From the NCBI GenBank assembly GCA_001898625.1, contig MKUP01000032.1:124001-188000 (forward strand): 64,000 bases of DNA, read 5' to 3'. Below the pieces are notes generated by a model, which saw nothing but the letters and a program-made list of their open reading frames with translations, was not told the DNA's origin and ran no database searches. Of the stretch, positions 1-9,291 are shown in pieces. The position numbers were made by a program, and so were the translations under genes. Each line of letters opens with the position of its first letter. Within the stretch, counting starts at the first letter, position 1. Source of the stretch: Burkholderiales bacterium 67-32. Its GTDB lineage: Bacteria > Pseudomonadota > Gammaproteobacteria > Burkholderiales > Burkholderiaceae_B.

Positions 1-679
1 TGGGATTGCGGCTTCCGAGCCGTCCGGGGACATCGCCGGAGATGAAGTGATTCTGGGCTTGCCAGGTCAGCAGCGCGAGCTGGCAGTCGAGCAAGGAGAT
101 CTGCGCCAGTGCTCCCTTTCCTTCGCGTGCGCCCTGGTAGAGCACGCCGCAGGCGGCGAGAGCCAGGTACAGGCCGCCCGCCAGATCGGCGATCTGGTAG
201 CCGACCCGGCAGGGTTCGCCCGATGCGGAGCCGGTGATGCTCATGACGCCTCCCAGGGCTTGGACGATCAAGTCGTAGGCAGGAGCCCTGGCATATTCCC
301 CTGAGTCGTGCAGCCCGATGAGCTGGGCCACGCCGATGCGGGGGTTGACCCGCCGCAGGCTGTCGAAGTCAAGGCCCAGCCGGGCGGGGACATCGGGGGC
401 AAACCCATAGATCACGGCATCGCTGATGCGGACCAGGTCATAGAAGGCTTCGCGGCCCCGGGGATGCTTCAGATCGATGCAGACGCTCGATTTGCCCCGA
501 TTGACCGAGAGAAAGAAAGAGCTGTCGCCGTCAAAGCGATAGACGGGTACGCCACGCGAGGAGTCCCCGGCGGGGGGTTCTATCTTGATGACCTCCGCGC
601 CGAGTTGCGCGAGCGTCTGTCCCGCAAACGGACCGCCCAAGACCCATGTGAGGTCCAGTATTCGTGCTTGGCTTAACAA
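1..679 (-). CDS. CaiB/BaiF family CoA-transferase, C-terminus outside window
   Basis: The product is a class III CoA-transferase of unknown acyl substrate. The visible 226 residues are the N-terminal half. They begin LLSQARILDLTWVLGGPFAG and continue with the family pattern [16 protein letters not shown], then IDLKHPRGR and AYDLIVQALGGVMSITG. A TTG at 679-677 is chosen as start because GAGGAC lies just upstream and an in-frame TAG sits eight codons before it, with no ATG or GTG between. The frame stays open to the window edge. The protein resembles the transferase at 59521-60750 only at family level. The substrate cannot be deduced without the downstream genes. Confidence 0.85.
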   Translation of the reverse strand, partial: MLSQARILDLTWVLGGPFAGQTLAQLGAEVIKIEPPAGDSSRGVPVYRFDGDSSFFLSVNRGKSSVCIDLKHPRGREAFYDLVRISDAVIYGFAPDVPARLGLDFDSLRRVNPRIGVAQLIGLHDSGEYARAPAYDLIVQALGGVMSITGSASGEPCRVGYQIADLAGGLYLALAACGVLYQGAREGKGALAQISLLDCQLALLTWQAQNHFISGDVPGRLGSRNP

Positions 680-693
680 GTTGTCCTCGCTGA

Positions 694-719
694 AATGCCA
701 CTATTCGGGTAGTGCCATT
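694..719. promoter_or_regulatory. Inverted repeat upstream of the CoA-transferase start
   Basis: Arms AATGCCACTA and TAGTGCCATT flank a 6-base spacer and match at 9 of 10 positions. The repeat begins 15 bases upstream of the TTG start of the leftward CoA-transferase, where a repressor or activator dimer would be expected. The cognate regulator is not identified and may lie left of the window. Confidence 0.5.
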
Positions 720-802
720 CTTGGTCAGCGAGGGCCGGGCCACAATCGACATATTTTTCGCCCAGTATGAAAAAAACTGGTGGCTTGCGTAGGCGATGTT
801 TG

Positions 803-1672
803 TCAGTTGCGGGGTGTTGGTACCTGGAACGCCTTGCAAGGATCTTCGCGCTTCGCGGGCGGGATCACGATGTCGCGGTCGTAGGCCCCGGACGCGGCAG
901 GCTGCTCGGTGTAGCCCACCGACAGGATGGTGCCGGGCTTGAGCCAGCGCGGCACGCCGATGTCGCGACGGACATGGCCGTTGCCGGCCAACAGGACGAC
1001 AGGCCGTTGGGCGGAAGCGCCGGGCACGCGCGCGGCACCGGCGACCGCGCCGGCCATCACGGCATCGCGCGCGAGCTGGGCCATGGCCATGCCGCCCAGC
1101 ATGGACGGGGGCAGGGCGCCGCAATGGGCCTCGGCCACTTCCTTGCGCTGCGCCGCCAGCAGGTCGGGCGGGGGCGCGAGCAGGCCGAGCCGGCGCAATT
1201 CGTTGGTATCGAACAGGGCCGCGGGGCCTTGCTTCATGACGGTGCCGGCATCGGCCCGCGACAGGTTGGCGGCGACCACGGGCAGCTTCTCGCGCAGCGC
1301 CAGTTCCAGCACGGGGCGGTAGTACGCCCAGTCCCAGCCCGTCTTGGCCGGTGCCGCGGCCTGGATCACGCAGTCGGCGGTCGTACAGGTACGCAGGGCC
1401 CGATCCAGGTCGGCCTGCCGTTCACGATCGAACTGTTCCATCGCGATGGCCGGCCGCCAGCCCGCGCGCACCGCGCGCGTGAGCGCCTGCAGGCGCAGGC
1501 GATGGCCCTGGGCGTTGTCATGGACTTCGCCCAGCAGTACGACCTCGTGGCGCGGCAGCTCGGCCGCGAGCGACGCGACGGCGGCGTCGCGGCTGCCGGG
1601 CAGCCACGAGCAGCCGGCCAGCAGCAGGGCCGCGGCGGCGCCGGCCAGCGGTGCGAGCGTGCCGGCCTTCAT
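803..1672 (-). CDS. ChaN-family heme-associated lipoprotein
   Basis: This is a predicted outer-membrane or periplasmic lipoprotein of the ChaN/DUF399 family, whose Campylobacter member binds heme. The start MKAGTLAPLAGAAAALLLAG is followed by Cys in an LAGC lipobox, which fixes this ATG over longer in-frame alternatives. The motif VVLLGEVHDNAQGH near residues 44-57 and AGNGHVRRDIGVP near the C-terminus are typical of the family. Its ATG overlaps the hmuS stop as ATGA, so the two are translationally coupled. Co-transcription with hmuS under a Fur box supports a role in heme-iron use. The family assignment is firm; the molecular function is not settled. Confidence 0.85.
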   Translation of the reverse strand: MKAGTLAPLAGAAAALLLAGCSWLPGSRDAAVASLAAELPRHEVVLLGEVHDNAQGHRLRLQALTRAVRAGWRPAIAMEQFDRERQADLDRALRTCTTADCVIQAAAPAKTGWDWAYYRPVLELALREKLPVVAANLSRADAGTVMKQGPAALFDTNELRRLGLLAPPPDLLAAQRKEVAEAHCGALPPSMLGGMAMAQLARDAVMAGAVAGAARVPGASAQRPVVLLAGNGHVRRDIGVPRWLKPGTILSVGYTEQPAASGAYDRDIVIPPAKREDPCKAFQVPTPRN

Positions 1673-2700
1673 GCCGCGGGCCGGGGCGTGTCCGGCGCGA
1701 TGGCGGCCAGTCCGTCGGCCAGCGCCGTCCACGCCGCCAGCTCGGGCTTGCCCGGTTTGCGTTCGCCGAAGAACTGCACGATCAACGAGCCTTCGGCGTC
1801 ATAGCATTCCAGCGAGGTCACGATGCCGTCGACCGTGGGCTTGCGCACCAGCCAGGCCTCGGTGAAGAGATCCATGCGCAGGTGCAGGTTGAAGCCCGGG
1901 TCCAGCACGTTGAGCCAGGGACCCATGGGCGCGATGCGGTGGACCGGTCCGGTGTGGATCTGCACGCATCCGGCATTGCCGACGAAGACCATGATGGACA
2001 GGCCCGATCCGGCGGCCGAGTTCAGCACGGCATCCACGGCGCCGATGCCGACCTGCTGCGCGAATTCCGGCGGCGCCAGCCGCAGCGCCTGCGTGCGTTC
2101 GACGCCATGCCGCCGCAGCAGGCCGAAGAACTCATGGGTGTCGCGCAGCTCGCGCCATTCCTGGCGGAAGGCATCGACGTCGACGTCCTGGTCGGCCTTG
2201 AGCTCGGGCGCGGGCCGCGGCTCCGGCGTGACGGGCTGCGCGCTGTCGGCCTGCGCCGCCAGCAGGGCTTCGAAAGCCGCACGGTCGGTGCCTTCGACCA
2301 CATAGATCTTGTGCACGGCCTCGCCCTGCTGGTCGAACACCTGCAGGCTGGGGCGCTCGCCGCCCACGGCGTAGGCGTGCCGCCATTGCGACAGGAACAG
2401 GCGCAGGTCGATCTCGGGGTTCAGGGCCAGCCCCATCCTGCCTTCTATCTGGACGTGGTCGTAGACCCCGGTCTTCTCGTGGACGGCGGCCTCGTTGCGG
2501 GTCAGCGCCAGCAGCGGTCCGGCCGCCTTCAACCCGCCCAGCAGCGCGCTCCAGTCGGGCTTGAGCCGGGTCGAGGACGGGTCGGCGGCGACCAGTTCGC
2601 CTTCGCTGGCGCCGATGCTGGCGGCCGCGTCGCGCATGCGCAGCTTGGGCTGCTCGGCCTTGAGGGCCAGGTAACGTTGCCAGAGAGTGGTTGCTGTCAT
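1669..2700 (-). CDS. hmuS: Hemin-degrading factor / heme chaperone HmuS
   Basis: The 343-residue cytoplasmic protein belongs to the HmuS/ChuS/BhuS family, which receives imported heme and degrades it or passes it on. Two repeated halves are visible: LWQRYLALKAEQPKLRMRDAA opens the first, and the second begins near FRQEWRELRDTHEFFGLLRRHG. VHKIYVVEG and IQIEGRMGLALN-like segments match the family, and the length is normal. The ATG at 2700 lies about 40 bases from a Fur box. The heme receptor and ABC transporter genes that usually accompany bhuS are not next to it. Here only chaN follows. Confidence 0.87.
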   Translation of the reverse strand: MTATTLWQRYLALKAEQPKLRMRDAAASIGASEGELVAADPSSTRLKPDWSALLGGLKAAGPLLALTRNEAAVHEKTGVYDHVQIEGRMGLALNPEIDLRLFLSQWRHAYAVGGERPSLQVFDQQGEAVHKIYVVEGTDRAAFEALLAAQADSAQPVTPEPRPAPELKADQDVDVDAFRQEWRELRDTHEFFGLLRRHGVERTQALRLAPPEFAQQVGIGAVDAVLNSAAGSGLSIMVFVGNAGCVQIHTGPVHRIAPMGPWLNVLDPGFNLHLRMDLFTEAWLVRKPTVDGIVTSLECYDAEGSLIVQFFGERKPGKPELAAWTALADGLAAIAPDTPRPAA

Positions 2701-2738
2701 GCCGGAAACCTTGGGTGCGGAGGGAAATGGTTCGTAAT

Positions 2739-2757
2739 GATAATGATTTTTATTAAT
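2739..2757 (-). promoter_or_regulatory. Fur box of hmuS-chaN
   Basis: The site begins GATAATGATT and matches about 14 of 19 positions of the classical Fur box GATAATGATAATCATTATC. It lies 39 bases upstream of the hmuS start in an AT-rich patch of otherwise GC-rich DNA. Iron repression of hmuS-chaN is inferred. Confidence 0.75.
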
Positions 2758-2857
2758 AAACGTAAGATATGCCCCCGTATGCATCGCGAGAGCGGGGCGG
2801 GCAGGTCCGTTCCGCCCTATACTAGAGTGTTTCGTCATTTTCTTTGCGAGTCCCGCC

Positions 2858-4744
2858 ATGCCGCAATACCGTTCCCGTACCTCCACCCATGGCCGCAACA
2901 TGGCCGGGGCACGTGCGCTATGGCGCGCGACCGGCATGAAGGACGGCGATTTCGGCAAGCCCATCGTCGCGGTCGTCAATTCCTTCACCCAGTTCGTGCC
3001 CGGCCACGTGCACCTGAAGGACCTGGGGCAGATGGTCGCCCGCGAGATCGAGGCCGCCGGCGGCGTCGCCAAGGAATTCAACACCATTGCCGTGGACGAC
3101 GGCATCGCCATGGGGCACGGCGGCATGCTGTATTCGCTGCCCTCGCGCGAACTGATCGCCGACTCGGTCGAATACATGGTGAACGCCCATTGCGCCGACG
3201 CCATGGTCTGCATCTCCAACTGCGACAAGATCACCCCGGGGATGCTGATGGCCGCCATGCGGCTCAACATCCCGGCCGTGTTCGTGTCGGGCGGCCCGAT
3301 GGAAGCGGGCAAGGTCATCGAAGCCTACCACCCCGCCCAGGACGTGAACGGCCAGAAGATCATCAAGGTGGACCTGATCGACGCCATGATCAAGGCCGGC
3401 GACCCCAGCGTGTCGGACGAGGACGTCGAGAACTACGAGCGTTCGGCCTGTCCCACGTGCGGTTCGTGCTCGGGCATGTTCACCGCCAACTCCATGAACT
3501 GCCTGACCGAGGCCCTGGGCCTGTCGCTGCCGGGCAACGGCACGCTGGTGGCGACCCACGCCGACCGCAAGGACCTGTTCCTGCGCGCCGGGCGCGTGGC
3601 GGTCGAACTGTGCCGCCGCTACTACGAACAGGAAGACGCCTCGGTCCTGCCGCGCAACGTCGCCACCAAGGCGGCGTTCACCAACGCGATGGCGCTGGAC
3701 GTGTCCATGGGCGGCTCGACCAATACCGTGCTGCACCTGCTGGCCGCGGCGCAGGAAGGCGGCGTCGACTTCACGATGAGCGACATCGATCGCATCTCGC
3801 GCCACGTGCCCTGCCTGTGCAAGGTCGCGCCCGCCACGCAGCAGTACCACATCGAGGACGTGCACCGCGCCGGCGGCATCATGTCCATCCTGGCCGAGCT
3901 CGGCCGGGCGGGCCTGCTGGATACCTCGGTGCCCACCGTGCACAGCAAGACCCTGGGCGAGGCCATCGCCGCGCACGACGTCAAGACGAACGCCGACGAA
4001 TCCGTCCACGCCTTCTTCCGCGCCGCGCCCGGCGGTGTGCCCACGCAGACGGCCTTCAGCCAGGACAAGCGCTTCGACAAGCTGGACCTGGACCGCGCCG
4101 AGGGCTGCATCCGCGACAAGGCTCATGCCTATTCGCAGGACGGCGGCCTGGCCGTGCTGTACGGCAACGTGGCCGAGAAGGGCTGCATCGTCAAGACCGC
4201 GGGCGTCGATGAAAGCATTCTGAAGTTCACCGGCAAGGCGCGCGTCTTCGAAAGCCAGGAAGACGCGGTGGACGGCATCCTGGGCGATACCGTGCATGCC
4301 GGCGACGTGGTCATCATCCGCTACGAAGGCCCCAAGGGCGGCCCCGGCATGCAGGAAATGCTCTACCCGACCTCGTACATCAAGTCCAAGGGTCTGGGCA
4401 AGGCCTGCGCGCTGCTGACCGACGGCCGCTTCTCGGGCGGATCCTCGGGCCTGGTGATCGGCCACGCCTCGCCCGAGGCGGCCGAGGGCGGCGCCATCGG
4501 CCTCGTGGAAGAGGGCGACATCATCGAGATCGACATCCCCAACCGCAGCATCAACCTGCGCGTGGACGCCGCCGAGCTGGCCAATCGCCGCCAGGCCATG
4601 GACGCCCGTGGCGGCAAGGCCTGGCAGCCGGTTGACCGCCAGCGCGTCGTGACGCAGGCCCTGCAGGCGTATGGAATGATGGCCACGTCCGCTGACCGCG
4701 GCGCCGTGCGCGATATTTCGCAATTGGTGCGCCGGCCTTCCTGA
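2858..4744 (+). CDS. ilvD: Dihydroxy-acid dehydratase
   Basis: IlvD removes water from 2,3-dihydroxy-isovalerate and 2,3-dihydroxy-3-methylvalerate to give the keto acids for valine and isoleucine synthesis. At 628 residues it has the length of the long bacterial form. It carries the iron-sulfur cysteines C122 in CDKITPG and C198/C201/C204 in [11 protein letters not shown], plus the C-terminal [15 protein letters not shown] signature. The start [21 protein letters not shown] is the conserved family N-terminus. A possible TATACT -10 element is at 2818. The gene stands alone, divergent from hmuS. Confidence 0.97.
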   Translation: MPQYRSRTSTHGRNMAGARALWRATGMKDGDFGKPIVAVVNSFTQFVPGHVHLKDLGQMVAREIEAAGGVAKEFNTIAVDDGIAMGHGGMLYSLPSRELIADSVEYMVNAHCADAMVCISNCDKITPGMLMAAMRLNIPAVFVSGGPMEAGKVIEAYHPAQDVNGQKIIKVDLIDAMIKAGDPSVSDEDVENYERSACPTCGSCSGMFTANSMNCLTEALGLSLPGNGTLVATHADRKDLFLRAGRVAVELCRRYYEQEDASVLPRNVATKAAFTNAMALDVSMGGSTNTVLHLLAAAQEGGVDFTMSDIDRISRHVPCLCKVAPATQQYHIEDVHRAGGIMSILAELGRAGLLDTSVPTVHSKTLGEAIAAHDVKTNADESVHAFFRAAPGGVPTQTAFSQDKRFDKLDLDRAEGCIRDKAHAYSQDGGLAVLYGNVAEKGCIVKTAGVDESILKFTGKARVFESQEDAVDGILGDTVHAGDVVIIRYEGPKGGPGMQEMLYPTSYIKSKGLGKACALLTDGRFSGGSSGLVIGHASPEAAEGGAIGLVEEGDIIEIDIPNRSINLRVDAAELANRRQAMDARGGKAWQPVDRQRVVTQALQAYGMMATSADRGAVRDISQLVRRPS

Positions 4745-4783
4745 TCGCGGGGCAGGCAGCCGCGAAACGCCGGAGCGGGACGG

Positions 4784-5173
4784 TCAGGCCGATCCCCGCC
4801 CGGCATTTTCTTCTTTCTGCAGGCGGTTGAGCAGCTTGGCGAATTCGATCACGAGCTTGCGGTGGTGGGTGTCCAGCGCGGCGAAGCTGCGGCGCAGGAC
4901 CTGTGTGTCGTCGGTATAGGAGGTGTCGTCGCCGTCGCGCAGCGGGGGAGGCGGAGCGGGCTGCACTCGGACATTCTCGATCAGGGCGTAGAGATCCGTC
5001 ACGCCCACGTTCATGGCCCGGGCGATACTCTCCAGGCGTCCGATGGACGGCTTCTGCTTGCCCGTTTCGATGCGCGACAGATTGCCCGCATCGGTGCCGG
5101 CTTCCATGGCGACGGCCTCGAGCTTGAGCCCGAGCTGTTCCCGCATCTGCCTGATCGCCGAGCCTATGTCCAT
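4784..5173 (-). CDS. XRE-family helix-turn-helix regulator
   Basis: This 129-residue DNA-binding protein has one N-terminal Cro/CI-type helix-turn-helix at about residues 6-60 (IRQMREQLGLKLEAVAMEAG, then NLSRIETGKQKPSIGRLESI). A short C-terminal region, RRSFAALDTHHRKLVIEFAKLLNRL, may mediate dimer formation. It converges on ilvD and diverges from the small gene at 5323. An 8-bp-arm palindrome in the shared intergenic region is a natural operator. The likely role is autorepression plus control of the divergent gene; no further target is visible. Confidence 0.85.
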   Translation of the reverse strand: MDIGSAIRQMREQLGLKLEAVAMEAGTDAGNLSRIETGKQKPSIGRLESIARAMNVGVTDLYALIENVRVQPAPPPPLRDGDDTSYTDDTQVLRRSFAALDTHHRKLVIEFAKLLNRLQKEENAGRGSA

Positions 5174-5235
5174 GAGGTGATTGTCCGAACAGCTTGCTTG
5201 CTGCGCAAAGCGTACGGCGCAAATTTTTTGGTGTA

Positions 5236-5258
5236 TATTTTGCGTTCAAGGCAAAATA
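5236..5258. promoter_or_regulatory. Palindromic operator candidate for the XRE regulator
   Basis: Perfect arms TATTTTGC and GCAAAATA flank the 7-base spacer GTTCAAG. A second, partial half-site CGCAAAT lies at about 5219-5225. The repeat sits in the AT-rich gap between the XRE gene and the divergent small gene. Binding by the XRE protein is inferred from position. Confidence 0.55.
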
Positions 5259-5322
5259 AGGGAGGCCGTACAGGAGGAAAGCGACTATCCAGCTGCTTGC
5301 ACCATCCTGGAAATTGCGTGCT

Positions 5323-5625
5323 ATGCAAACAACACACCAAGGAGTCGTTGAACTGCTCGTGCTCAGTGGCATCGATCACGAAGGTCATCTCGCCTGGATC
5401 TTTGTCCCCAGCGGGTGGGACATCTCCAGGCTGGAGCGCAAATTCCCTTTCTCGGGTCACGCCAGGGCATCGCGTCGTCGTGCGCTGGTCACCGTGCAGA
5501 TCGCCCGGGAGCTGATGCACCGATACGGAACCAATCCGGTGCTGGAACTCCCGGGCAAGTCCTCGCTCGCCGACCTGCTTTCCGACGACCTCTCGGGCGT
5601 CAGAATGCTGATCTCGCGCGATTAG
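5323..5625 (+). CDS. Conserved small hypothetical protein, start uncertain
   Basis: This roughly 100-residue protein of unrecognised family contains LVLSGIDHEGHLAWIFVPSGWDISRLERKFPFSG and ends in MLISRD. The ATG at 5323 has no good ribosome binding site. A strong AGGAGG at 5272-5277 lies instead 9 bases before an in-frame ATC at 5287, and an in-frame CTG follows at 5293. The true start may therefore be a rare codon or a mutated ATG. The frame is closed upstream by TAA at 5257. The stop overlaps the prlC stop on the other strand by four bases. It is divergent from the XRE regulator, so the two probably share control. Confidence 0.55.
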   Translation: MQTTHQGVVELLVLSGIDHEGHLAWIFVPSGWDISRLERKFPFSGHARASRRRALVTVQIARELMHRYGTNPVLELPGKSSLADLLSDDLSGVRMLISRD

Positions 5626-7769
5626 GACTCGGCGGTTTCGGACATGCCGCTATGGCGCAGCAGGGCCTCGATGCTGGGGTCGCGGCCGCGGAACGCCCGG
5701 AAGGACTCGATCGCGGGCCGGCTGCCGCCCATTTGCAGGATCTCCCGCAAGAAGCGTTCCCCGACTTCGGGCCTCAGCGTGTCCTCGGTGGCGGCGTCCT
5801 CGAAGGCCGCATAGGCATCCGCCGACAGCACCTCGGCCCACTTGTAGCTGTAGTAGCCCGCCGAGTAGCCGCCGGCGAAGATGTGGCTGAAGGTGTTGAT
5901 CCAGCGTGAGACCTCCGGCTGGGGCAGGACGTGCATGCGGTCGTTCACCGCGCGCGACAGGGCCAGCACGCTTTGCGCGCCGTCCGGGTCGTAGTCGGTG
6001 TGCAGGTGCATGTCGGTGGCGGCCAGCACGACCTGGCGCAGCGTCATCAGCCCGCCCTGGAAGTTCTTGGCGGCCACCATCTTGTCGTACAGTGCGCGCG
6101 GCAACGGTTCGCCGGTTTCCGCGTGCGCGGTCATCTGCTCCAGCACCGCCCATTCCCAGCAGAAGTTCTCCATGAACTGGCTGGGTAGCTCGACCGCGTC
6201 CCATTCCACGCCGTTGATGCCCGATACGCCCAGGTCTTCCATCTGCGTGAGCATGTGATGCAGGCCGTGGCCGCATTCGTGGAACAGGGTGATGACTTCG
6301 TCGTGCGTGAACAGCGAGGGCTTGCCGCCGTTGGGCGGCGTGAAGTTGCAGATCAGGTAGGCCACCGGCGTTTGCAACTGGCCGCCGGGGCGGCGGTAGC
6401 GGGTGCGGGCGTCGTCCATCCACGCGCCGCCGCGCTTGCCCTCGCGCGCGTACAGGTCCAGGTAGAACTGGGCGAGCAGGGTGCCCGCGGCCGATTCGAC
6501 ACGGAAGAAACGCACGTCGGGATGCCAGGCAGGGGCGCTGTCGGGGCGAATGCGGACTGAGAACAGCGTCTCGATCACCTTGAACAGACCCGTCAGCACC
6601 TTGGGCTCGGGGAAGTATTGCTTGACCTCGTTTTCCGAGAAGGCATAGCGCGCCTGGCGCAGTTTCTCGGACGCGTAGGCGATGTCCCAGGGCTCGAGTT
6701 CGGCCAGGCCCAGCTTCGCGGCGGCGAATTCCCGCAGTTCGCGCAGGTCGCGCTCGGCGTAGGGATGCGCGCGTTCGGCCAGCTCGGCCAGGAACGTCTG
6801 CACCTGCTCGGGCGTGTCGGCCATCTTGGGCACCAGCGATACCTGGCCGTAGTTGGCGTAGCCCAGCAGGCGGGCTTCCTCGCGGCGCAGGCGCAGCAGG
6901 TCCAGCATGATGGCCGTGTTGTCCCACTCGGCCTGGCCCTGCCCGTATTCGGGACCCAGCTCCGAGGCGCGCGTCACGTGCGCCTTGTACATGGTCTGGC
7001 GCAGCGCGCGGTTGTCGGCGTATTGCAGCACCGGGAAATACGACGGGAAGTGCAGGGTGAACTTCCAGGCGGGCGTGTCGTCCGGGGCTTCGCCTTCCTT
7101 GGCCGGTGCCTTCCTGGCGGCCTCGCGCGCCGCTTCCTTCACGTCGTCGGGCAGGCCGGCCAGCTCGGCTTCGTCGCGGACGATCAGCGCGTAGGTGTTG
7201 GTGGCGTCCAGCACGTGGTCGGAGAAGGCCTTGGACTGCGTGGCCTGCTGTTCCTGGATCTCGGCGAAGCGCGGCTTGTCGGCCTCGGGCAGCTCGGCGC
7301 CGCCCAGGCGAAAGCCGCGCAGCTCGTTCTCGATCAGTTTCTTGCGGGCCGGCGTCTGTTGCTGGAACGCCTTGCTGGCCGCCAGTTTCTTGTAGCGTTC
7401 GTATAGCGCCTGGTTCTGGCCCAGGCCGGCCCAGAACTCGGTCACGCGCGGCAGGTTCTCGCCGTAGGCGGCACGCAGCTCCGGCGTGTCGGCCACCGAG
7501 TTCAGGTGCCCGACCACGCTCCAGGCCCGCGACAGTCCTTCGGTGCCTTCATCCAGCGTCTCGACCACGCTTTGCCAGGTGGCCGGCGCATCCGCGGCCT
7601 GATCGGCCTCCAGCTTGTCCACCGCCTTCTGCGCCCGCTCCATCAGGGCCGTGATGGCGGGGGTGATGTGCTCCGGACGGATGGCATCGAACGGGGCCAG
7701 GCCCGACAGGTCCATGAGCGGGTTGCCGGCCAGGGCGGCGGTGGACGGCTGGGAAGCGGATGACGTCAT
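5622..7769 (-). CDS. prlC: Oligopeptidase A, M3 zinc metallopeptidase
   Basis: PrlC is a cytoplasmic M3-family peptidase that cleaves short peptides, including released signal peptides. The zinc motif is H497-E498-C-G-H501 within LFHECGHGLHHML. The third ligand is expected in the downstream sequence GVEWDAVELPSQFMENF, which is typical of the family. At 715 residues the length is slightly above the E. coli enzyme. The ATG at 7769 is chosen because CTGGAG precedes it by 8 bases; a longer in-frame start exists but lacks a binding site. It lies downstream of folD on the same strand, with a gap of about 148 bases. Confidence 0.93.
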   Translation of the reverse strand: MTSSASQPSTAALAGNPLMDLSGLAPFDAIRPEHITPAITALMERAQKAVDKLEADQAADAPATWQSVVETLDEGTEGLSRAWSVVGHLNSVADTPELRAAYGENLPRVTEFWAGLGQNQALYERYKKLAASKAFQQQTPARKKLIENELRGFRLGGAELPEADKPRFAEIQEQQATQSKAFSDHVLDATNTYALIVRDEAELAGLPDDVKEAAREAARKAPAKEGEAPDDTPAWKFTLHFPSYFPVLQYADNRALRQTMYKAHVTRASELGPEYGQGQAEWDNTAIMLDLLRLRREEARLLGYANYGQVSLVPKMADTPEQVQTFLAELAERAHPYAERDLRELREFAAAKLGLAELEPWDIAYASEKLRQARYAFSENEVKQYFPEPKVLTGLFKVIETLFSVRIRPDSAPAWHPDVRFFRVESAAGTLLAQFYLDLYAREGKRGGAWMDDARTRYRRPGGQLQTPVAYLICNFTPPNGGKPSLFTHDEVITLFHECGHGLHHMLTQMEDLGVSGINGVEWDAVELPSQFMENFCWEWAVLEQMTAHAETGEPLPRALYDKMVAAKNFQGGLMTLRQVVLAATDMHLHTDYDPDGAQSVLALSRAVNDRMHVLPQPEVSRWINTFSHIFAGGYSAGYYSYKWAEVLSADAYAAFEDAATEDTLRPEVGERFLREILQMGGSRPAIESFRAFRGRDPSIEALLRHSGMSETAES

Positions 7770-7917
7770 GGGCAGACTCCAGAAAGGCAATGTGTGACCC
7801 GGCCCGTCGGGCGCCGTAAGGCGCGCCGCAGGCTCGTATCAGGCATGTGGGGACATTCTCGGCGAAATCCAGGCCGAGAAGGGCGGAGCAGGGCGCTTTC
7901 GGCGCGAACCGGCGCTT

Positions 7918-8775
7918 TTAGCCTTGGCCGGCCACGCGCTCTGCGGATTCCAGTGTGTTGGCCAGCAGCATCGTAATCGTCATGGGGCCGACACCGCCGG
8001 GGACCGGGGTGATCCAGCCGGCCACTTCCGAGACGCTGGCGAAATCGACGTCGCCGCACAGTTTGCCGGCCTCGTCGCGGTTGATGCCCACGTCGATCAC
8101 CACCGCGCCGGGCTTGACCATGTCGCCCGTCAGCGTGTTGCGGCGGCCCACGGCGGCCACCACCACGTCGGCCTGGCGGGTATGGTAGGCGAGGTCGGGC
8201 GTACCGCTGTGGCACACCGTGACCGTGGCGTTGGCCTGCAACAGCAGCAGCGCCATCGGCTTGCCCACGGTATTGCTGCGGCCGATCACCACGGCGTGCT
8301 TGCCGCGCAGGTCGTAGCCGGTGCTTTCGATCAGCTTCATGCAGCCGTAGGGCGTGCACGGACGGAAACCGTCCAGCCCGGCCATCAGTTCACCGGCGCT
8401 CAGCACCGAGTAGCCGTCCACGTCCTTGCGGGTGGAGATGGCCTCGATCACCTTGTGCGGGTCGATGTGCTTGGGCAGGGGCATCTGCACCAGGATGCCG
8501 TGGATGGCGGGGTCATGGTTGAGCAGGTCGATGCGGGCCAGCAGCTCGGCCTCGGTCATCGTGGCCTCGTATTTTTCCAGCACCGAATGGAAGCCCGCGT
8601 CGTGGCACGCCTTGACCTTGTTGCGCACGTACACGTGCGAGGCCGGGTCCTCGCCCACCAGGATCACCGCCAGGCCGGGACGCGTGCCCTGGCGCGTGAG
8701 TTCGGCGGCGCGCTGGGCGATGTCGGAGCGGATCTGCTTGGAGAGTTCGTTGCCGTTGATGAGGCGTGCGGGCAT
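7918..8775 (-). CDS. folD: Methylenetetrahydrofolate dehydrogenase / methenyltetrahydrofolate cyclohydrolase
   Basis: FolD is the bifunctional cytoplasmic enzyme that interconverts 5,10-methylene- and 10-formyl-tetrahydrofolate using NADP. The 285-residue protein has the two family signatures: [20 protein letters not shown] in the catalytic domain, and [16 protein letters not shown] at the C-terminus. It also has [12 protein letters not shown], with the catalytic Lys in the VxxK context, and the nucleotide-binding stretch [17 protein letters not shown]. The ATG at 8775 starts the conserved [12 protein letters not shown]. It is followed on the same strand by prlC. Confidence 0.96.
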   Translation of the reverse strand: MPARLINGNELSKQIRSDIAQRAAELTRQGTRPGLAVILVGEDPASHVYVRNKVKACHDAGFHSVLEKYEATMTEAELLARIDLLNHDPAIHGILVQMPLPKHIDPHKVIEAISTRKDVDGYSVLSAGELMAGLDGFRPCTPYGCMKLIESTGYDLRGKHAVVIGRSNTVGKPMALLLLQANATVTVCHSGTPDLAYHTRQADVVVAAVGRRNTLTGDMVKPGAVVIDVGINRDEAGKLCGDVDFASVSEVAGWITPVPGGVGPMTITMLLANTLESAERVAGQG

Positions 8776-8958
8776 GGCGGTCTGGAGGCAAAGAGGGGTG
8801 GAGGAACGAGGGCGCGGACGCCTGGGACATTTTAGCGCACGGGGGAGGAGCGGGCAGGGCGAGATATTCCTGTCTCGCAACGAATAGGCAGATGCTGTTG
8901 CCGGAGGCAGCATGCGAAATCAATCCCGGAAGTTTGTGATTTATAAGTTACTATTGCC

Positions 8959-9291
8959 ATGTTCAGTCTGGTTGACGTCCTTCGCTACCAATGTCCCGAT
9001 GGCAGCGTGCCTTTCGATGATTGGTTGATTCATGTCCGTAGCGATAGAGCGCGGGCACGTATGGCGATACGGGTTCGTCGATTGTCAATGGGAATTTGGG
9101 GGGACGTTCGGCCAGTCGGACAGGGTGTCGTGGAACTGCGCGAGGATGAGGGCGCGGGATATCGCCTCTATGTGGGAAGGCATGGTCCTGCTGTTGTCGT
9201 CTTGCTGTGCGCGGGCGACAAGCGGACCCAGCAGAAGGACATCTTGCGGGCGCACCGTTTTTGGGCCGATTGGAAACAGAGGAATTCATGA
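8959..9291 (+). CDS. Type II toxin, RelE/HigB-like (Gp49 family)
   Basis: This 110-residue protein resembles phage-derived Gp49/HigB addiction toxins of the RelE/ParE superfamily, which act as mRNA interferases at the ribosome. Family features are VPFDDWLIHVRSDRARARMAIRVRRLSMG, then GVVELREDEGAGYRLYVGR, and the C-terminal GDKRTQQKDILRAHRFWADW. Its TGA overlaps the ATG of the next gene as ATGA, the usual arrangement of a toxin-first module. A partial palindrome at 8936-8951 (GTGATTTATAAGTTAC) lies just before the start and could be the autoregulatory site. The toxin subtype is not fixed by sequence alone. Confidence 0.78.
   Translation: MFSLVDVLRYQCPDGSVPFDDWLIHVRSDRARARMAIRVRRLSMGIWGDVRPVGQGVVELREDEGAGYRLYVGRHGPAVVVLLCAGDKRTQQKDILRAHRFWADWKQRNS

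Noticed and set aside
2701-3318. Upstream extension of hmuS into ilvD
   Set aside because: It would overlap ilvD antisense and skip the Fur box and promoter; the conserved N-terminus starts at 2700.
1651-4212. An 853-codon forward frame across hmuS and ilvD
   Set aside because: It crosses two real genes in other frames and has no recognisable domain.
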